Positions 52,888-62,523 of a DNA stretch of 64,000 bases are shown piece after piece. How positions within the stretch are numbered: the stretch's first letter is position 1; each line of letters begins with the position of its first letter. A program made the position numbers and the translations under genes. Origin of the DNA: Ottelia alismoides (lineage: Eukaryota > Streptophyta > Magnoliopsida > Alismatales > Hydrocharitaceae); the NCBI GenBank assembly GCA_037367405.1, contig JAZKJV010011400.1, forward strand, positions 5,268,501 through 5,332,500, in the 5' to 3' direction. The notes below the pieces were generated by a model. That model had not been told where the DNA came from. It was given only the letters and a program-made list of their open reading frames with translations, and ran no database searches.

Positions 52888-54816
52888 CTATTTGTCGGTG
52901 CCTGTTTTCGTCGGTGGCGAACGTAGCAGAGCCAGGATTTCGAAGATCTCGTCCCGCGTATACTGATCCAGCAGTCCGCTGGGCATGATCGACTTGGAAG
53001 AGCGATTGATCTCTTCGATGTCGTCGCGCGCAATCCTCAGCGGCTGGGCCTGGTCGGGGCTGCTGATCAGAGCGATCTCGTCTTTGGTATCTTCGACCAC
53101 AATCCCGTTGAAGACTTTACCGTCACTCAGCAGCACTTGTTGCACGGCGTACTTGGGATCAATTTTGTGCGATGGATCAACAATTTCCTGCAGTAAGGCC
53201 TGGGCATCCTGTTTCAAGCGCGTTGCAGCCTCGACCAATTCAGGACCCACATTGCCGCCTTGGCCATTTAGCTTGTGGCACTGCAGGCAGGTGGCCTCTT
53301 GCAGCAGTTTCATGCCGATCTCAGGCGAGCGACCGCGAAGTCCGCTCTCGAGATCCGGGGCGAGGTCGTTGACTGTCCATTTCTTGACGAAGGAGCGATT
53401 GTTGCCGATCGGATCGGCCGGCGGCTTGGGAGCTTTTTGCCAGGCATCCAAATCCGGCACGACCACCATCACGCCGTACATGCGCATCCAGTGATTGGGA
53501 AAGGTGCACACGAACGGGTACTCGCCTGGCTCTTGAGGAGCCTCGAAGGCGATGCGATCTTGTTTACCGGCGGGCACCATACCGGTAGCCCACAAGACTT
53601 GATCGCTGCGAGGCACATATTGTTTGCCCAGCGGGACCTCATCGGGAGCCATCTTGGCCGCAGCAAAAGCCACATCTTTCAAAGCACCAGGCAACGTGAT
53701 CACCAGGTTATGCGGCATCAAGTCTTCGTTCTTCAGCACCACTTCCACCGGCTTGCCGGCCTCGATAGCAAAGTACTTGACGTCATAGCGCATCTCCTCT
53801 TCCACCGTGCGCACGCGCACTACGCGCACCGCGGTGTCACGCAAGCGCTGGCGAAACTGCCTGGAGCTTTCCGGTGGCAGAGCCGGCAACAGACTTTCGG
53901 CTAACTGAGCGGCATCCAAAAACGCATCGCTGGTGCGGGCATCGATCGGAGTTGCCTCGACCAGTTGCATCAGTTTTGTGGTTAGTTCCCTGGAAATATC
54001 GATATTTCGCTCGTCGCTGGGAATCGTCAGCAGACTGCGAATTGCCTCGGCTTGTAACTGCGGATCATCGACCAGGCCGGCCATCAACCGAAATGACTCG
54101 GCTCGGTTGGAAGAAATCGTCGCCAGCGTTCGCAAAGCTTGCTGACGGACATCAAAGGGCTGAGCCGTATCGACCAGCCTGATCACCAGCTCGCGCAGTT
54201 GATTACGCGATGCTTCTTGTGGCAGCCAACTGATGGCCACCAGCACATCGATGGCAGCTTGAGGTGAGGAGGCTGCATACTCTTGGGCGACTTGGACGCC
54301 GCGTAAACTCAAGAGGGCGGTGGCGGCCGCTCGACGCGCCCAGGCGGATGGGCTCTGCAGCGATTGTTTGAGCAGCGGTTGCTGAGTCGATAACGATGTC
54401 GCCTCTTCGGCCAGTAGGGCGCTTAACAGGTCTTTGGCCGAGCGGGCTGTTTCCGGCAAATCATCGCGCAGGGCATCCAGGGCGACCAGCAGTTCCTCGA
54501 TCACGCTGGTCGATTTGAGCCTGGCCAGCGCCTCGGCAGAAGCTCGACGTTCGCCCGCAGGAATTCCGGGCCGGGCGAGAATGGCGGCATAGACCGGGAT
54601 GTATTTCTTGTCGTCGGTTGAACGTTCGGCCAGCAGGAGTTCGGCGTTGCTAAGTCGCTTCAGTTGATACTCGACGACCTTGGGGCTCTTGTCCAGGAAC
54701 AGCTTGGGAGCCTTGATGGTGGAGGGCGATTGGGCGTGGTGCGCATGGGGCGGCTGAGCCACTAACCAGTGGCTCAGAATCAGGTACGCGACTGGGCAAA
54801 GCAGGTAAGGAGCCAA
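52888..54816 (-). CDS. HEAT-like repeat + cupredoxin + cytochrome c fusion (Pirellula-type haem domain)
   Basis: 642 residues starting at TTG (54816), four bases after the cysS stop. Hydrophobic N-terminus (LLCPVAYLILSHWLVAQPP), then helical HEAT/PBS-like repeats (about 60-320). A type I copper domain (about 340-460) has His in EDLMPHNLVITLPG and the Cys-His-Met triad in FVCTFPNHWMRMYGVMVVV. The end is a c-type cytochrome domain with CxxCH in LLQEATCLQCHKLNGQGGNV, followed by VLLSDGKVFNGIVVEDTKDE and FEILALLRS, as in the planctomycete haem-binding domain TIGR02603. Copper and haem in one chain suggest intra-protein electron transfer; partners are unknown. Confidence 0.85.
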   Translation of the reverse strand: MAPYLLCPVAYLILSHWLVAQPPHAHHAQSPSTIKAPKLFLDKSPKVVEYQLKRLSNAELLLAERSTDDKKYIPVYAAILARPGIPAGERRASAEALARLKSTSVIEELLVALDALRDDLPETARSAKDLLSALLAEEATSLSTQQPLLKQSLQSPSAWARRAAATALLSLRGVQVAQEYAASSPQAAIDVLVAISWLPQEASRNQLRELVIRLVDTAQPFDVRQQALRTLATISSNRAESFRLMAGLVDDPQLQAEAIRSLLTIPSDERNIDISRELTTKLMQLVEATPIDARTSDAFLDAAQLAESLLPALPPESSRQFRQRLRDTAVRVVRVRTVEEEMRYDVKYFAIEAGKPVEVVLKNEDLMPHNLVITLPGALKDVAFAAAKMAPDEVPLGKQYVPRSDQVLWATGMVPAGKQDRIAFEAPQEPGEYPFVCTFPNHWMRMYGVMVVVPDLDAWQKAPKPPADPIGNNRSFVKKWTVNDLAPDLESGLRGRSPEIGMKLLQEATCLQCHKLNGQGGNVGPELVEAATRLKQDAQALLQEIVDPSHKIDPKYAVQQVLLSDGKVFNGIVVEDTKDEIALISSPDQAQPLRIARDDIEEINRSSKSIMPSGLLDQYTRDEIFEILALLRSPPTKTGTDK

Positions 54817-54819
54817 AAT

Positions 54820-56442
54820 CTATTGTTTCTCCCAGGTGGTGCCTTCCTTCAGATCCTGGATGCTGATGTTCAGGGCGGTCAGCCCGTTGCGAATGGCATC
54901 CGCGGTAGCAAAGTTCTTGCTGGCCCGCGCTTCGGCTCGCAGCTTGATCAAGAGTTGCATGAGGTCGTCGACCAGTTTGGCACTGCCGTCGTCCGTCTTT
55001 TTGGGCGGCTTGATAAACAGTCCCAGGATGGCGCCCAGTTCGCGCAGTGCCGACATGGCTAACTGGAAACTTTCCAGCAACTGCGGCGTGCGTTTGCTGG
55101 TCTCTTCCAGTTTGTTTTCGTCGACATGGCGGTTGATCGTGCGGGCCAACTCAAACAGATCGCTAACGGCTCCACCGGTGTTGAAGTCGTCATCCATCTT
55201 TTCCAAGAACGAATTGCGCAGGGCCGAGACGCTCTGCAACAAAGGCGAATCGTGGGCCTCGCGCAGCCGCGCATCGCCATCGGCTCGTCGCTTGGGATAG
55301 TCGACTTGTTCGAAGAACTTCAGGCCTGTGATGCGTTCAAAGCGGCCGATCAGGCGATGAAAGCCGGCCAGGGCTTGGCCCGCCTCTTCCAGGCCTTCAT
55401 CATCGAAGACGATGGTCGATCGATAATGTGTGCGCAGCAAGAAGAAACGAATTCGCTCGCCCGTTTGTTTTTCAATCAAGGCGGCCAGCCCGCCAGCGCC
55501 TTTGCTGCGGCTGAATTTTTCAGCGGTCGCCGTTTCCACCGAGGCGGGTTCCGCGGCCGACTCGTCACTGCGGGTGGCTCGACCTCCAACTTTGCCGATG
55601 CTCGATCCGGCTTTGACCAGTCCGTTGTGCATCCAATATCGGACCATGGGTTGACCGTGGCAGCAGCGGCTCTGCGCCAATTCGTTTTCATGATGGGGGA
55701 AAATCAAGTCCAGCCCGCCACCGTGAATATCAAACGTTTTGCCCAAGATACGGCGGCTCATGGCCGAGCATTCGATGTGCCAGCCCGGTCGACCGGCTCC
55801 CCAAGGACTGGGCCACGATGGTTCGCCTGCTTTGGCCGACTTCCACAGGGCAAAGTCGCCCGAGGAGCGTTTCTTGGAAGCGGCTTCACCGCCCTCACCT
55901 TGCTGGCTCTCGACAGTCCGATTGCTCAACTGGCCATAATCAGGGTCGCGGGCGACATCGAAGAACACATCGCCGCCACTGGCATACGCAAAACCTCGCT
56001 CGACCAGTTCTTCGATGAAGCGAATGATCTCGTCCATGTTATCGGTCGCACGCGGCATGTGGTCGATCTGAGTTACGCCCAGCGATTTGAGATTGGACAG
56101 ATAATCGGCCGTCATCTCGGTGGCTACTTGGAACATCGAAATGCCACGCTCGATGCTCTTGTTGATCAATTTGTCATCGACATCCGTGATGTTGACGACC
56201 CAATTGACGTCGTAGCCGCAGTAGACGAGGTAGCGCTTGATCGTGTCGAAGATCACTGGCCCGACCATGTGTCCGATGTGCGATTCGGCGTAGACCGTGG
56301 GACCGCACAAGTACATGCCGACCTTGCCTGGCTCGACCGTGGTGAAGGGTTCTTTTTGGCGAGTCAGAGTGCTGTAGATACGAATCGATCCAGTGACCGA
56401 TGGATTGGATTTTGGGCCTGCGACTGGGGCGGCAACGGACAC
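54820..56442 (-). CDS. cysS: Cysteinyl-tRNA synthetase
   Basis: 540 residues from GTG at 56442, with TAGGGAG seven bases upstream; a longer frame starts at 56529 but without family similarity. HIGH motif [20 protein letters not shown], zinc ligands in MYLCGPTV and [20 protein letters not shown] with [11 protein letters not shown]. The KMSKS loop reads [15 protein letters not shown] and is preceded by a 25-residue insertion ([19 protein letters not shown]); both differ from the usual [27 protein letters not shown] is standard. It is directly followed by the HEAT/cupredoxin gene and probably heads that transcript. Confidence 0.94.
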   Translation of the reverse strand: MSVAAPVAGPKSNPSVTGSIRIYSTLTRQKEPFTTVEPGKVGMYLCGPTVYAESHIGHMVGPVIFDTIKRYLVYCGYDVNWVVNITDVDDKLINKSIERGISMFQVATEMTADYLSNLKSLGVTQIDHMPRATDNMDEIIRFIEELVERGFAYASGGDVFFDVARDPDYGQLSNRTVESQQGEGGEAASKKRSSGDFALWKSAKAGEPSWPSPWGAGRPGWHIECSAMSRRILGKTFDIHGGGLDLIFPHHENELAQSRCCHGQPMVRYWMHNGLVKAGSSIGKVGGRATRSDESAAEPASVETATAEKFSRSKGAGGLAALIEKQTGERIRFFLLRTHYRSTIVFDDEGLEEAGQALAGFHRLIGRFERITGLKFFEQVDYPKRRADGDARLREAHDSPLLQSVSALRNSFLEKMDDDFNTGGAVSDLFELARTINRHVDENKLEETSKRTPQLLESFQLAMSALRELGAILGLFIKPPKKTDDGSAKLVDDLMQLLIKLRAEARASKNFATADAIRNGLTALNISIQDLKEGTTWEKQ

Positions 56443-56670
56443 GGCATAACTCCCTACGTGCGTTATCCTGAAATGACTTGCCCGGATTATAGGCAATTTG
56501 ATCGTTAATGACAGCCGGAAGCGAACCATGCTGGCGTAGAGCCGGCTCTCCCAAGCCGCTTGAACCCAGTGCCAGCGGCATCTACAGCCGACAGACTGGC
56601 TTTGGTCTCGCGGTGTGAAGAGGCTTTGATTGGCTGCTTGGCGTCTGAGGACAGACGCTCTCGGAGGGAG

Positions 56671-59592
56671 TTAAGCCCAATCGAGCGGATGGCGCCAGGC
56701 CTCTAGCAGCGCTGTCCACTTGCAATCACAGCAGGTCTGAGAACCAGCAGTGATCGCCAGCCGGTCAGTGGAATTGACAGTGCCCAAGTGCACCAGCGGC
56801 AGGGCACTGAACAGGGATTCCAGTTGAGCCCGGGCCGCCGGAGCCACTTCGATGACAAACCGGCTGTTGGACTCCGAGAAGAGTAGCTCGGTGGTCGATA
56901 AGCCGGCCGCTTGGGCTGCGGCGGCGATATCAACTTGAGCTCCCAAGTGGCCGCCGAAAGCCATCTCGGCCAGGGCCACCGCCAGTCCACCTTCGCTCAA
57001 ATCATGGCAAGCTCGAATCAGGCCTTGCTCGATGGCTGAATGCATGGCCTTGAAGATGGCTAAGGCCGAGGTGGCATCGACGGTCGGCACCTGGCCTCCG
57101 CTCAGGCCAAGCACCTTTGTCAGGTGCGACCCACCAAACTCGCGACCCGTTTGGCCCACCAGGTAAACCAGGTTGCCGGCGGACTTGAAGTCCATTGTTA
57201 CTGCGCGACGTACGTCCGCAATCTGTCCCATAGCGCTGATCAGCAGCGAAGACGGAATCGCAATCGATTGACGGTTGCCGGCTGTATCGGTCCAAGTGAA
57301 CTCGTTATTGAGACTGTCCTTGCCACTGATGAAAGGTGTTTGCCAGGCGATGGCCAGGTCATGACACGCCAGGGCGGCGCGTACCAGGGTGCCCAGGGTT
57401 TCTGGTCGATCGGTGTTGCCCCAGCAGAAATTGTCCAAGATGGCGATGCGCGATGGATCTGCACCCACGGCCACGGCATTGCGGACTGCTTCGTCAATGG
57501 CGCTAGCGGCCATATGATATGGATCGTAATCGCCGTAGGCTGGATTCATACCGCAACTGATCACCACCCCGCGTTGACTAGACAGACGAGGTCGCACGAC
57601 GGCGGCATCGCTGGGGCCTTGGCATGCTGGCCCCACAAAGGGCTTGATGACGCTGCCTCCCTGAACTTCGTGATCGTACTGACGCACGATCCAATGTTTG
57701 CTGGCAACGTTCAGCGAACCCAATATCTTCAGTAAGGCCGTTTCGCACTGGCTTTGATCCAGATTGGGAATAGCAGTCTGTGCCACAGGCTTGGGCTGGT
57801 ACACTGCAGAGCGCACCGTGGGTGGTCGACCGTCGTGCAAGAAGTGCATCGACAGAATGCCAACTTCGTGCTCTTTGTACATCAAGCGCAAAGTGCCTGT
57901 GGGGACGAACTGGCCGATCACACTGGCCTCCACTCCTTCGGCGGCGCAGACGGTTTTCAGGCGTTCCAGCTTTTGCGGTGGCACGGCCATGACCATGCGC
58001 TCTTGAGCTTCGCTGATCCAGATCTCGGTGTAGCTCAGACCTGAGTATTTTAGTGGTGCGCGGTCGAGCCACACTTCAGCGCCGATGGATTCGCCCATCT
58101 CGCCGACAGCGCTGCTAAAGCCACCAGCGCCGCAATCGGTCACTGCGTTGAAGAGGCCCTCATCGCGAGCTTGAATGAGCACATCCAACACCATCTTTTC
58201 TGTAATCGCGTTGCCGATTTGCACAGCCCCGCCCGAAATCGATTCGCTCTGACTGGTCAGTTCTGCGCTGCTGAAGGTCGCGCCGTGGATGCCATCGCGG
58301 CCAGTACGACCACCAATGGCGACGATCCAGTCGCCTTCGCGCGGCATCTTTTCCGCTTTATCGACAGGCAGCAGGCCTGCGTTTCCACAGTAGACCAGCG
58401 GATTACCCAGGTAGCGCTCGTCAAAGTAAACCGCGCCATTGATCGTGGGTATGCCCATACGATTGCCATAGTCACGCACGCCCGAGACCACGCCCTTCAT
58501 TACGCGGCGCGGATGAAGTACGCCTGGCGGTAAGGTCGTCGGATCGGTATCTGGCGGTGCAAAGCAGAAGACGTCCGTGTTGCAGAACGGTTTGGCTCCC
58601 AGACCGGTGCCCAGTGGATCGCGGATAACTCCGCCGATCCCGGTGTTGGCCCCACCATAAGGCTCGATCGCGCTGGGGTGGTTGTGTGTTTCAACTTTGA
58701 AGACGACGTGATACTCGTCATCGAACTTGACGATCCCGGCGTTGTCCTTGAAGACCTTCACGCACCAGTCGTCTTTACCCAACTGCTGGCGGATCTTGTC
58801 GGTGGCGGCGAAGATCGTTTCTTTGAGCATGTTCTTGAATTGACGCGACCCGTTTTCATCGACGTAGGCAATTCGTCCGGCCAGCGTCTTGTGACTGCAG
58901 TGCTCGCTCCAGGTCTGAGCGATCGTTTCCAGTTCGATATCGGTTGGTTCGCGTCCCAGATCTTTGAAGTGACGCTGAATGGTCTGCATCTCTTCCAGAG
59001 AGAGATACAGTTGGCCTTCGCGACTGAGGAGTTTGAGGGCCTGATCATCCAAGTTGCGAATGGGTACATGGACCAGTTGATAGTTGTAGGCCGAGCCCAC
59101 GTCCAGTTTGTCCAGTTTCAGCGGGCCGACGACAACTTGTTCGATGGAATCGTTGGCCAAGAGTTTATTGCACAGCCTGTCCAGTGCGGACCGGTCAAGG
59201 TTGCTGAGCCAGTATTTGCGCAGCGTGCGTACCTGCTCGACGGGCAGTTTCAGGTCTTGTAGCGCTTGGAGTGTACTTTGGGCCACTGGATCCATCACGC
59301 CAGGTTTGGGCATGACGTACACGATCTGGTCCAGGCCAGCGACGGCCGCTTGCAAGCGCTGGTCGCCGACTGGTGCCACGGACACTTTTTCGGTAATCGG
59401 ATCGGCCAGCAGCTGCGAAGTGGCCTGGCTGAGATGAGCTTCGCTCAAGTTCCCGGAGAGCAGGAAGCCATGAGCGGCCGCGATCTTCAGGTGCTCGCCC
59501 AACCCGAGATCACGTGCCTCAGCAGCCAGGGCCAGCCCATTGGTATCGACCTGGCCATCGGCCGGGAGCACGTCAACTTCCCAAAGCGTCAC
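56671..59592 (-). CDS. purL: Phosphoribosylformylglycinamidine synthase, PurL with PurS-like N-terminal modules
   Basis: About 973 residues from GTG at 59592 (AAGGAAAAG upstream); an ATG at 59640 overlapping tyrA is the alternative. PurL makes formylglycinamidine ribonucleotide, step four of purine synthesis. The first 200 residues are two PurS-like ferredoxin-type modules (LWEVDVLPADGQVDTNGLAL and IVYVMPKPGVMDPVAQSTLQ). Then the ATP-binding core: IAQTWSEHCSHKTLAGRIAY, FKVETHNHPSAIEPYGGANT, DCGAGGFSSAVGEMGESIGA, FISGKDSLNNEFTW and CHDLSEGGLAVALAEMAFGG. There is no C-terminal glutaminase domain, so a separate PurQ is needed. It overlaps tyrA by 20 bp. Confidence 0.93.
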   Translation of the reverse strand: MTLWEVDVLPADGQVDTNGLALAAEARDLGLGEHLKIAAAHGFLLSGNLSEAHLSQATSQLLADPITEKVSVAPVGDQRLQAAVAGLDQIVYVMPKPGVMDPVAQSTLQALQDLKLPVEQVRTLRKYWLSNLDRSALDRLCNKLLANDSIEQVVVGPLKLDKLDVGSAYNYQLVHVPIRNLDDQALKLLSREGQLYLSLEEMQTIQRHFKDLGREPTDIELETIAQTWSEHCSHKTLAGRIAYVDENGSRQFKNMLKETIFAATDKIRQQLGKDDWCVKVFKDNAGIVKFDDEYHVVFKVETHNHPSAIEPYGGANTGIGGVIRDPLGTGLGAKPFCNTDVFCFAPPDTDPTTLPPGVLHPRRVMKGVVSGVRDYGNRMGIPTINGAVYFDERYLGNPLVYCGNAGLLPVDKAEKMPREGDWIVAIGGRTGRDGIHGATFSSAELTSQSESISGGAVQIGNAITEKMVLDVLIQARDEGLFNAVTDCGAGGFSSAVGEMGESIGAEVWLDRAPLKYSGLSYTEIWISEAQERMVMAVPPQKLERLKTVCAAEGVEASVIGQFVPTGTLRLMYKEHEVGILSMHFLHDGRPPTVRSAVYQPKPVAQTAIPNLDQSQCETALLKILGSLNVASKHWIVRQYDHEVQGGSVIKPFVGPACQGPSDAAVVRPRLSSQRGVVISCGMNPAYGDYDPYHMAASAIDEAVRNAVAVGADPSRIAILDNFCWGNTDRPETLGTLVRAALACHDLAIAWQTPFISGKDSLNNEFTWTDTAGNRQSIAIPSSLLISAMGQIADVRRAVTMDFKSAGNLVYLVGQTGREFGGSHLTKVLGLSGGQVPTVDATSALAIFKAMHSAIEQGLIRACHDLSEGGLAVALAEMAFGGHLGAQVDIAAAAQAAGLSTTELLFSESNSRFVIEVAPAARAQLESLFSALPLVHLGTVNSTDRLAITAGSQTCCDCKWTALLEAWRHPLDWA

Positions 59593-60463
59593 GAGTTGCT
59601 TTTCCTTCTTGCAGGAGTCGTTCGATGGCTGGTCCGTCACCAGACTCTAAAGCAGCCAACCACTGTTTGAGCACAGCCTGAAAGTTCTGTAAAGCCTCTA
59701 GGGCTGGCAGTCGGTTTTCTTCAAGTATTTGCCGCCAGAGCTGGGCATTACCAGCCGCGATACGCGTGGTGCTGCGCCAGCCGGTAGCGGTCAGCGGCAG
59801 CAGTTCAGGCGGAGTAGACCCGGCCAGCGCAGCGGCCAAGATATGAGGCAGGTGACTGGTTTTGGCCAATGCCTGATCATGTTCAACGGGCGACATGATC
59901 TGAGTGTGGGCTCCCAGGAGTTGCCACAGCTGCAACGTCTGCTCGATCAAGTCTGGTCTGGTCGATGCCGTGCGTGTCACGATGACCAGGCTGTTGTCCA
60001 GCAGGTCGGCTTGGGCATGCTGGTACCCAGTGCCGGTGCCGCCGGCCAGTGGATGAGAGCCTACGAAGGGAGCATCGGGGGCCGCGTGTTCAATGGCCGA
60101 CACGATCGAACCTTTGGTGCTGCCAACGTCGGTGATGAGGCATTCAGAGGCGGCCACTTTTGCAGCCAGGATGGCGTGGCCAGCTATCTGCTGGACCGGC
60201 GCGCAGCAGATGACCAGGTTTGCATCTCGAGCGGCAGGCTCGATGTGTTCAAAGGCCTGATCGATCAGTCCGGCGCTGAGGGCTGACTCAGGCGGTCGGC
60301 CGGGGCGCCCGACGCCTACAACGCTGCTGGCCAGCCTGCGTTGCTTGAGCGCAAGAGCAATCGAACCGCCCAGAAGGCCGACACCAACGATGACCGCTTT
60401 GTCGTAATGGAGGCTCAATCGGTTCGCGGGGTTAATAAGGTCGTGCTCAGCCAAAGCCAGCAT
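59573..60463 (-). CDS. tyrA: Prephenate dehydrogenase
   Basis: About 297 residues from the ATG at 60463 (MLALAEHDLINPANRL); an ATG at 60511 is possible but lies in the terminator stem. The enzyme oxidises prephenate (or arogenate) on the way to tyrosine. The NAD(P) motif is VIVGVGLLGGSIALALKQ; then ICCAPVQQI, DVGSTKGSIVSAIE, VGSHPLAGGTGTGYQHAQ and the C-terminal domain with VEHDQALAKTSHLPHILAAA and LTATGWRSTTRIA, where H and R bind substrate in this family. It overlaps purL at its 3' end, so the two are probably cotranscribed. Confidence 0.93.
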   Translation of the reverse strand: MLALAEHDLINPANRLSLHYDKAVIVGVGLLGGSIALALKQRRLASSVVGVGRPGRPPESALSAGLIDQAFEHIEPAARDANLVICCAPVQQIAGHAILAAKVAASECLITDVGSTKGSIVSAIEHAAPDAPFVGSHPLAGGTGTGYQHAQADLLDNSLVIVTRTASTRPDLIEQTLQLWQLLGAHTQIMSPVEHDQALAKTSHLPHILAAALAGSTPPELLPLTATGWRSTTRIAAGNAQLWRQILEENRLPALEALQNFQAVLKQWLAALESGDGPAIERLLQEGKATRDALGS

Positions 60464-60511
60464 GATATAGTTTCCCCAGCCTCCGCGAAAGGCATGGAGT
60501 GACCAATGCAA

Positions 60512-60545
60512 AAAAGGCCCGTGCCTCTCGACACGAGCCCTTTTC
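60512..60545 (-). terminator. Intrinsic terminator after the BON-domain gene
   Basis: AAAAGGCCCGTG and CACGAGCCCTTTT form an imperfect stem with loop CCTCTCGA, with A/T runs at both outer ends. On the minus strand it is downstream of the BON gene and just upstream of tyrA; it could also act on the plus strand. Confidence 0.75.
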
Positions 60546-60601
60546 TTGCAATGGGTGTGGAGGGTCAGCCCACACTCAAGTTTCGTTGGTCTTCGACTTC
60601 A

Positions 60602-61585
60602 TTACTTGCTGGTAAAGTCGAGGTACCACAGGCCGTCATCCCATTCCAAAGCGACTTTACGCCATCCCAGTGGAACTTGGGGATACGGATAGAACGGACC
60701 GATGTATGGCCAGGCCGAAGGACTGTACTGCTTCGGATAGGTCACAGCGGCATAGTTCGGATAGGCTGCATAGCTTGGCCAGGCATAGCTAGGCATATAG
60801 GGCTGGTCATAGCGCGGTGCGCCTTGACCGTAAGGTACGCCACCGGCTTGCATGGCCACGGGCAGGCCTGCTGGGTTGCCAGCGATCTCACCGTGATTGA
60901 CGACCATCGAAGGAGCCATCGGGCGAGGAACGCCGCCACCTACTACCGGCATGCTCGATTGGGGAACTGGTTGAAGTTCGCCTGGAGCAGCGGTGGAGGC
61001 CTGGCGAACTGCCGAACCTACCGACACATCATCGATGACTTTGCGGACACCTTTGACACGACGAGCGATGTCCAGCACCAGTGCCTTTTGCTCTGGCGAG
61101 TTGACTCGGCCACGCAGGCTGACATCGCCATTGGTGGTGGTCACATCCAGATCAAAGCCGCGCAACGAGCCAGCTTGCTTCTGAGCTTGCAGCTTGTTGA
61201 TGATCGCGTCGGTGATCGTCACGTCGGCTGCACTCGAACCGACTTCTTCATCGGCTGATGCGGGCACAACAGATTGGGGTTTGGTGTTCTTGGCTGTATG
61301 GCCAGTCACTTCCAGTTCGTCAACCAGTTCAGCCACACCGGCAGTACGCTCGACAGCGTCTAGTACCAGTTCGTGCTGGGCACTGCTACGCACATTGCCG
61401 CTCAGGTAAACGACGCCCGATTCGACTTTCAGGTCGAGATCAAAGCCTTTCAGTTTGCCCTGAGACTTGGCTTGCTGCAGTTGAGACATGATGCTTTCGG
61501 CAATCTCGCGGTCACCGCCCAAAGCCCAAGTGGGCATGGCTGCTGTAACCGTCGCGATTACCACGCCAAACAAGAATTTTCGCAT
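60602..61585 (-). CDS. Exported protein with two BON domains
   Basis: 327 residues from the ATG at 61585; longer frames upstream are less likely. A signal peptide (MRKFLFGVVIATVTAAMPTW, cleavage near ALGG) is followed by two BON domains: AESIMSQLQQAKSQGKLKGF then VKVESGVVYLSGNV-like text (LKVESGVVYLSGNVRSSAQH), and ITDAIINKLQAQKQAGSLRG with TTTNGDVSLRGRVNSPEQKA. The last 100 residues are Pro/Tyr-rich (QPYMPSYAWPSYAAYPNYAA). BON domains bind phospholipids in the cell envelope; a role in envelope stability is inference. Confidence 0.85.
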   Translation of the reverse strand: MRKFLFGVVIATVTAAMPTWALGGDREIAESIMSQLQQAKSQGKLKGFDLDLKVESGVVYLSGNVRSSAQHELVLDAVERTAGVAELVDELEVTGHTAKNTKPQSVVPASADEEVGSSAADVTITDAIINKLQAQKQAGSLRGFDLDVTTTNGDVSLRGRVNSPEQKALVLDIARRVKGVRKVIDDVSVGSAVRQASTAAPGELQPVPQSSMPVVGGGVPRPMAPSMVVNHGEIAGNPAGLPVAMQAGGVPYGQGAPRYDQPYMPSYAWPSYAAYPNYAAVTYPKQYSPSAWPYIGPFYPYPQVPLGWRKVALEWDDGLWYLDFTSK

Positions 61586-61982
61586 GGGAACCCTCCTACG
61601 TTCTTTTACGTCTAGCCACATTCGTGCAGCCTGCGAGACGAACGGACGAGTGCTCGGGATGAACACCTCCCAGCCCACCGGCCAGGAGGTTGTTGTTCAA
61701 GTACCAGTCGCTCGGCCCGCAAACCCGCGTGCGGGAAGTGGCGTCGCCTGCGGCGGCCTTGCCGCAATTACGAAACTTTTAAACCGTTGGTTGCGAATCA
61801 ACTGGAGGGTACTAGCTACGGAGTGCCGGCGCATGCAAGCTACGCAGTTGCCTGGCGACACAATGAAGTGCCGCTGGTGCCAATGAGCGTAGAGCAAGTC
61901 CCACATCCGCTTACGCCAAGATTCCCCCCTTGAGCGCAATTGGACTGCAAGTCTGTCCGGGAATAAATTTCGGCAAATGCGC
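61586..61982. other. 397 bp intergenic region, no gene seen
   Basis: The gap between the BON gene and the downstream small membrane protein. It contains CGCAAACCCGCGTGCGGG and CGCCTGCGGCGG, short palindromes, but no convincing coding frame, RNA gene or repeat-family member. Promoters for the BON gene should lie near its left side. Confidence 0.45.
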
Positions 61983-62453
61983 TCAGCGCCTGGTAGGGTT
62001 TTTTTCGATTTTGCGGCTCTTCTCGCCAGTAGCGGCTGTACCGGGGCCGTTAAAGATGACGCCTCTCACCCAACCCAACAGACTCAGCACTACCAGGCCG
62101 CCAATGAGGATGCCCGCCGCGATCGCACCCAGCCGCGGCTTGACTGCGGTCAAGCCTCCAATGCCCAGGATGATAGCTAAACCAGTACCCCTCAGACGCT
62201 GCCAACCCAGCCGCTCCAACTGCGGTGCAGCCAGCCAACCCAGGGCCAGGACAATCCCGACTTTGATCAATGTTCCCGATGTAAACTCGCGACTGCTGGC
62301 TTCCATCGAACTGCCAAAGCGAATGATCAGTCCACTGGCGATCAGCAGAAGGCTCAGCAGCAGCAAGACGGCTCGAGCCAGTCGCGAGCCGGCTGGCGAC
62401 GAAGCTGGCGAAGCGGCTGGAGTTGCTCGCTTTTGGCCGCGACCTGTATCCAT
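61983..62453 (-). CDS. Small membrane protein, unknown
   Basis: 156 residues from the ATG at 62453 (MDTGRGQKRATPAASPAS). After a polar start there are four hydrophobic helices: about 27-47 (LARAVLLLLSLLLIASGLII), 62-80 (LIKVGIVLALGWLAAPQL), 90-110 (GTGLAIILGIGGLTAVKP) and 113-130 (LGAIAAGILIGGLVVLSLLG). The last helix ends in RGVIFNGPG. No known domain. It is divergent from dnaX with a 70 bp gap that must hold both promoters. Confidence 0.65.
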   Translation of the reverse strand: MDTGRGQKRATPAASPASSPAGSRLARAVLLLLSLLLIASGLIIRFGSSMEASSREFTSGTLIKVGIVLALGWLAAPQLERLGWQRLRGTGLAIILGIGGLTAVKPRLGAIAAGILIGGLVVLSLLGWVRGVIFNGPGTAATGEKSRKIEKNPTRR

Positions 62454-62523
62454 TGAAGTGGTCTCAAATTTGGTACAATGCGGGATTGTCTGATCCCAAG
62501 CGTAAACGACCAATCATAATCGT

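Noticed and set aside
55126..56508. 460-codon plus-strand frame opposite cysS
   Set aside because: cysS has full domain support on the minus strand; the plus frame shows no domain or ribosome site.
61488..61886. 132-codon plus-strand frame across the BON gene start and the gap after it
   Set aside because: Composition is random and it runs antisense to the BON signal peptide.
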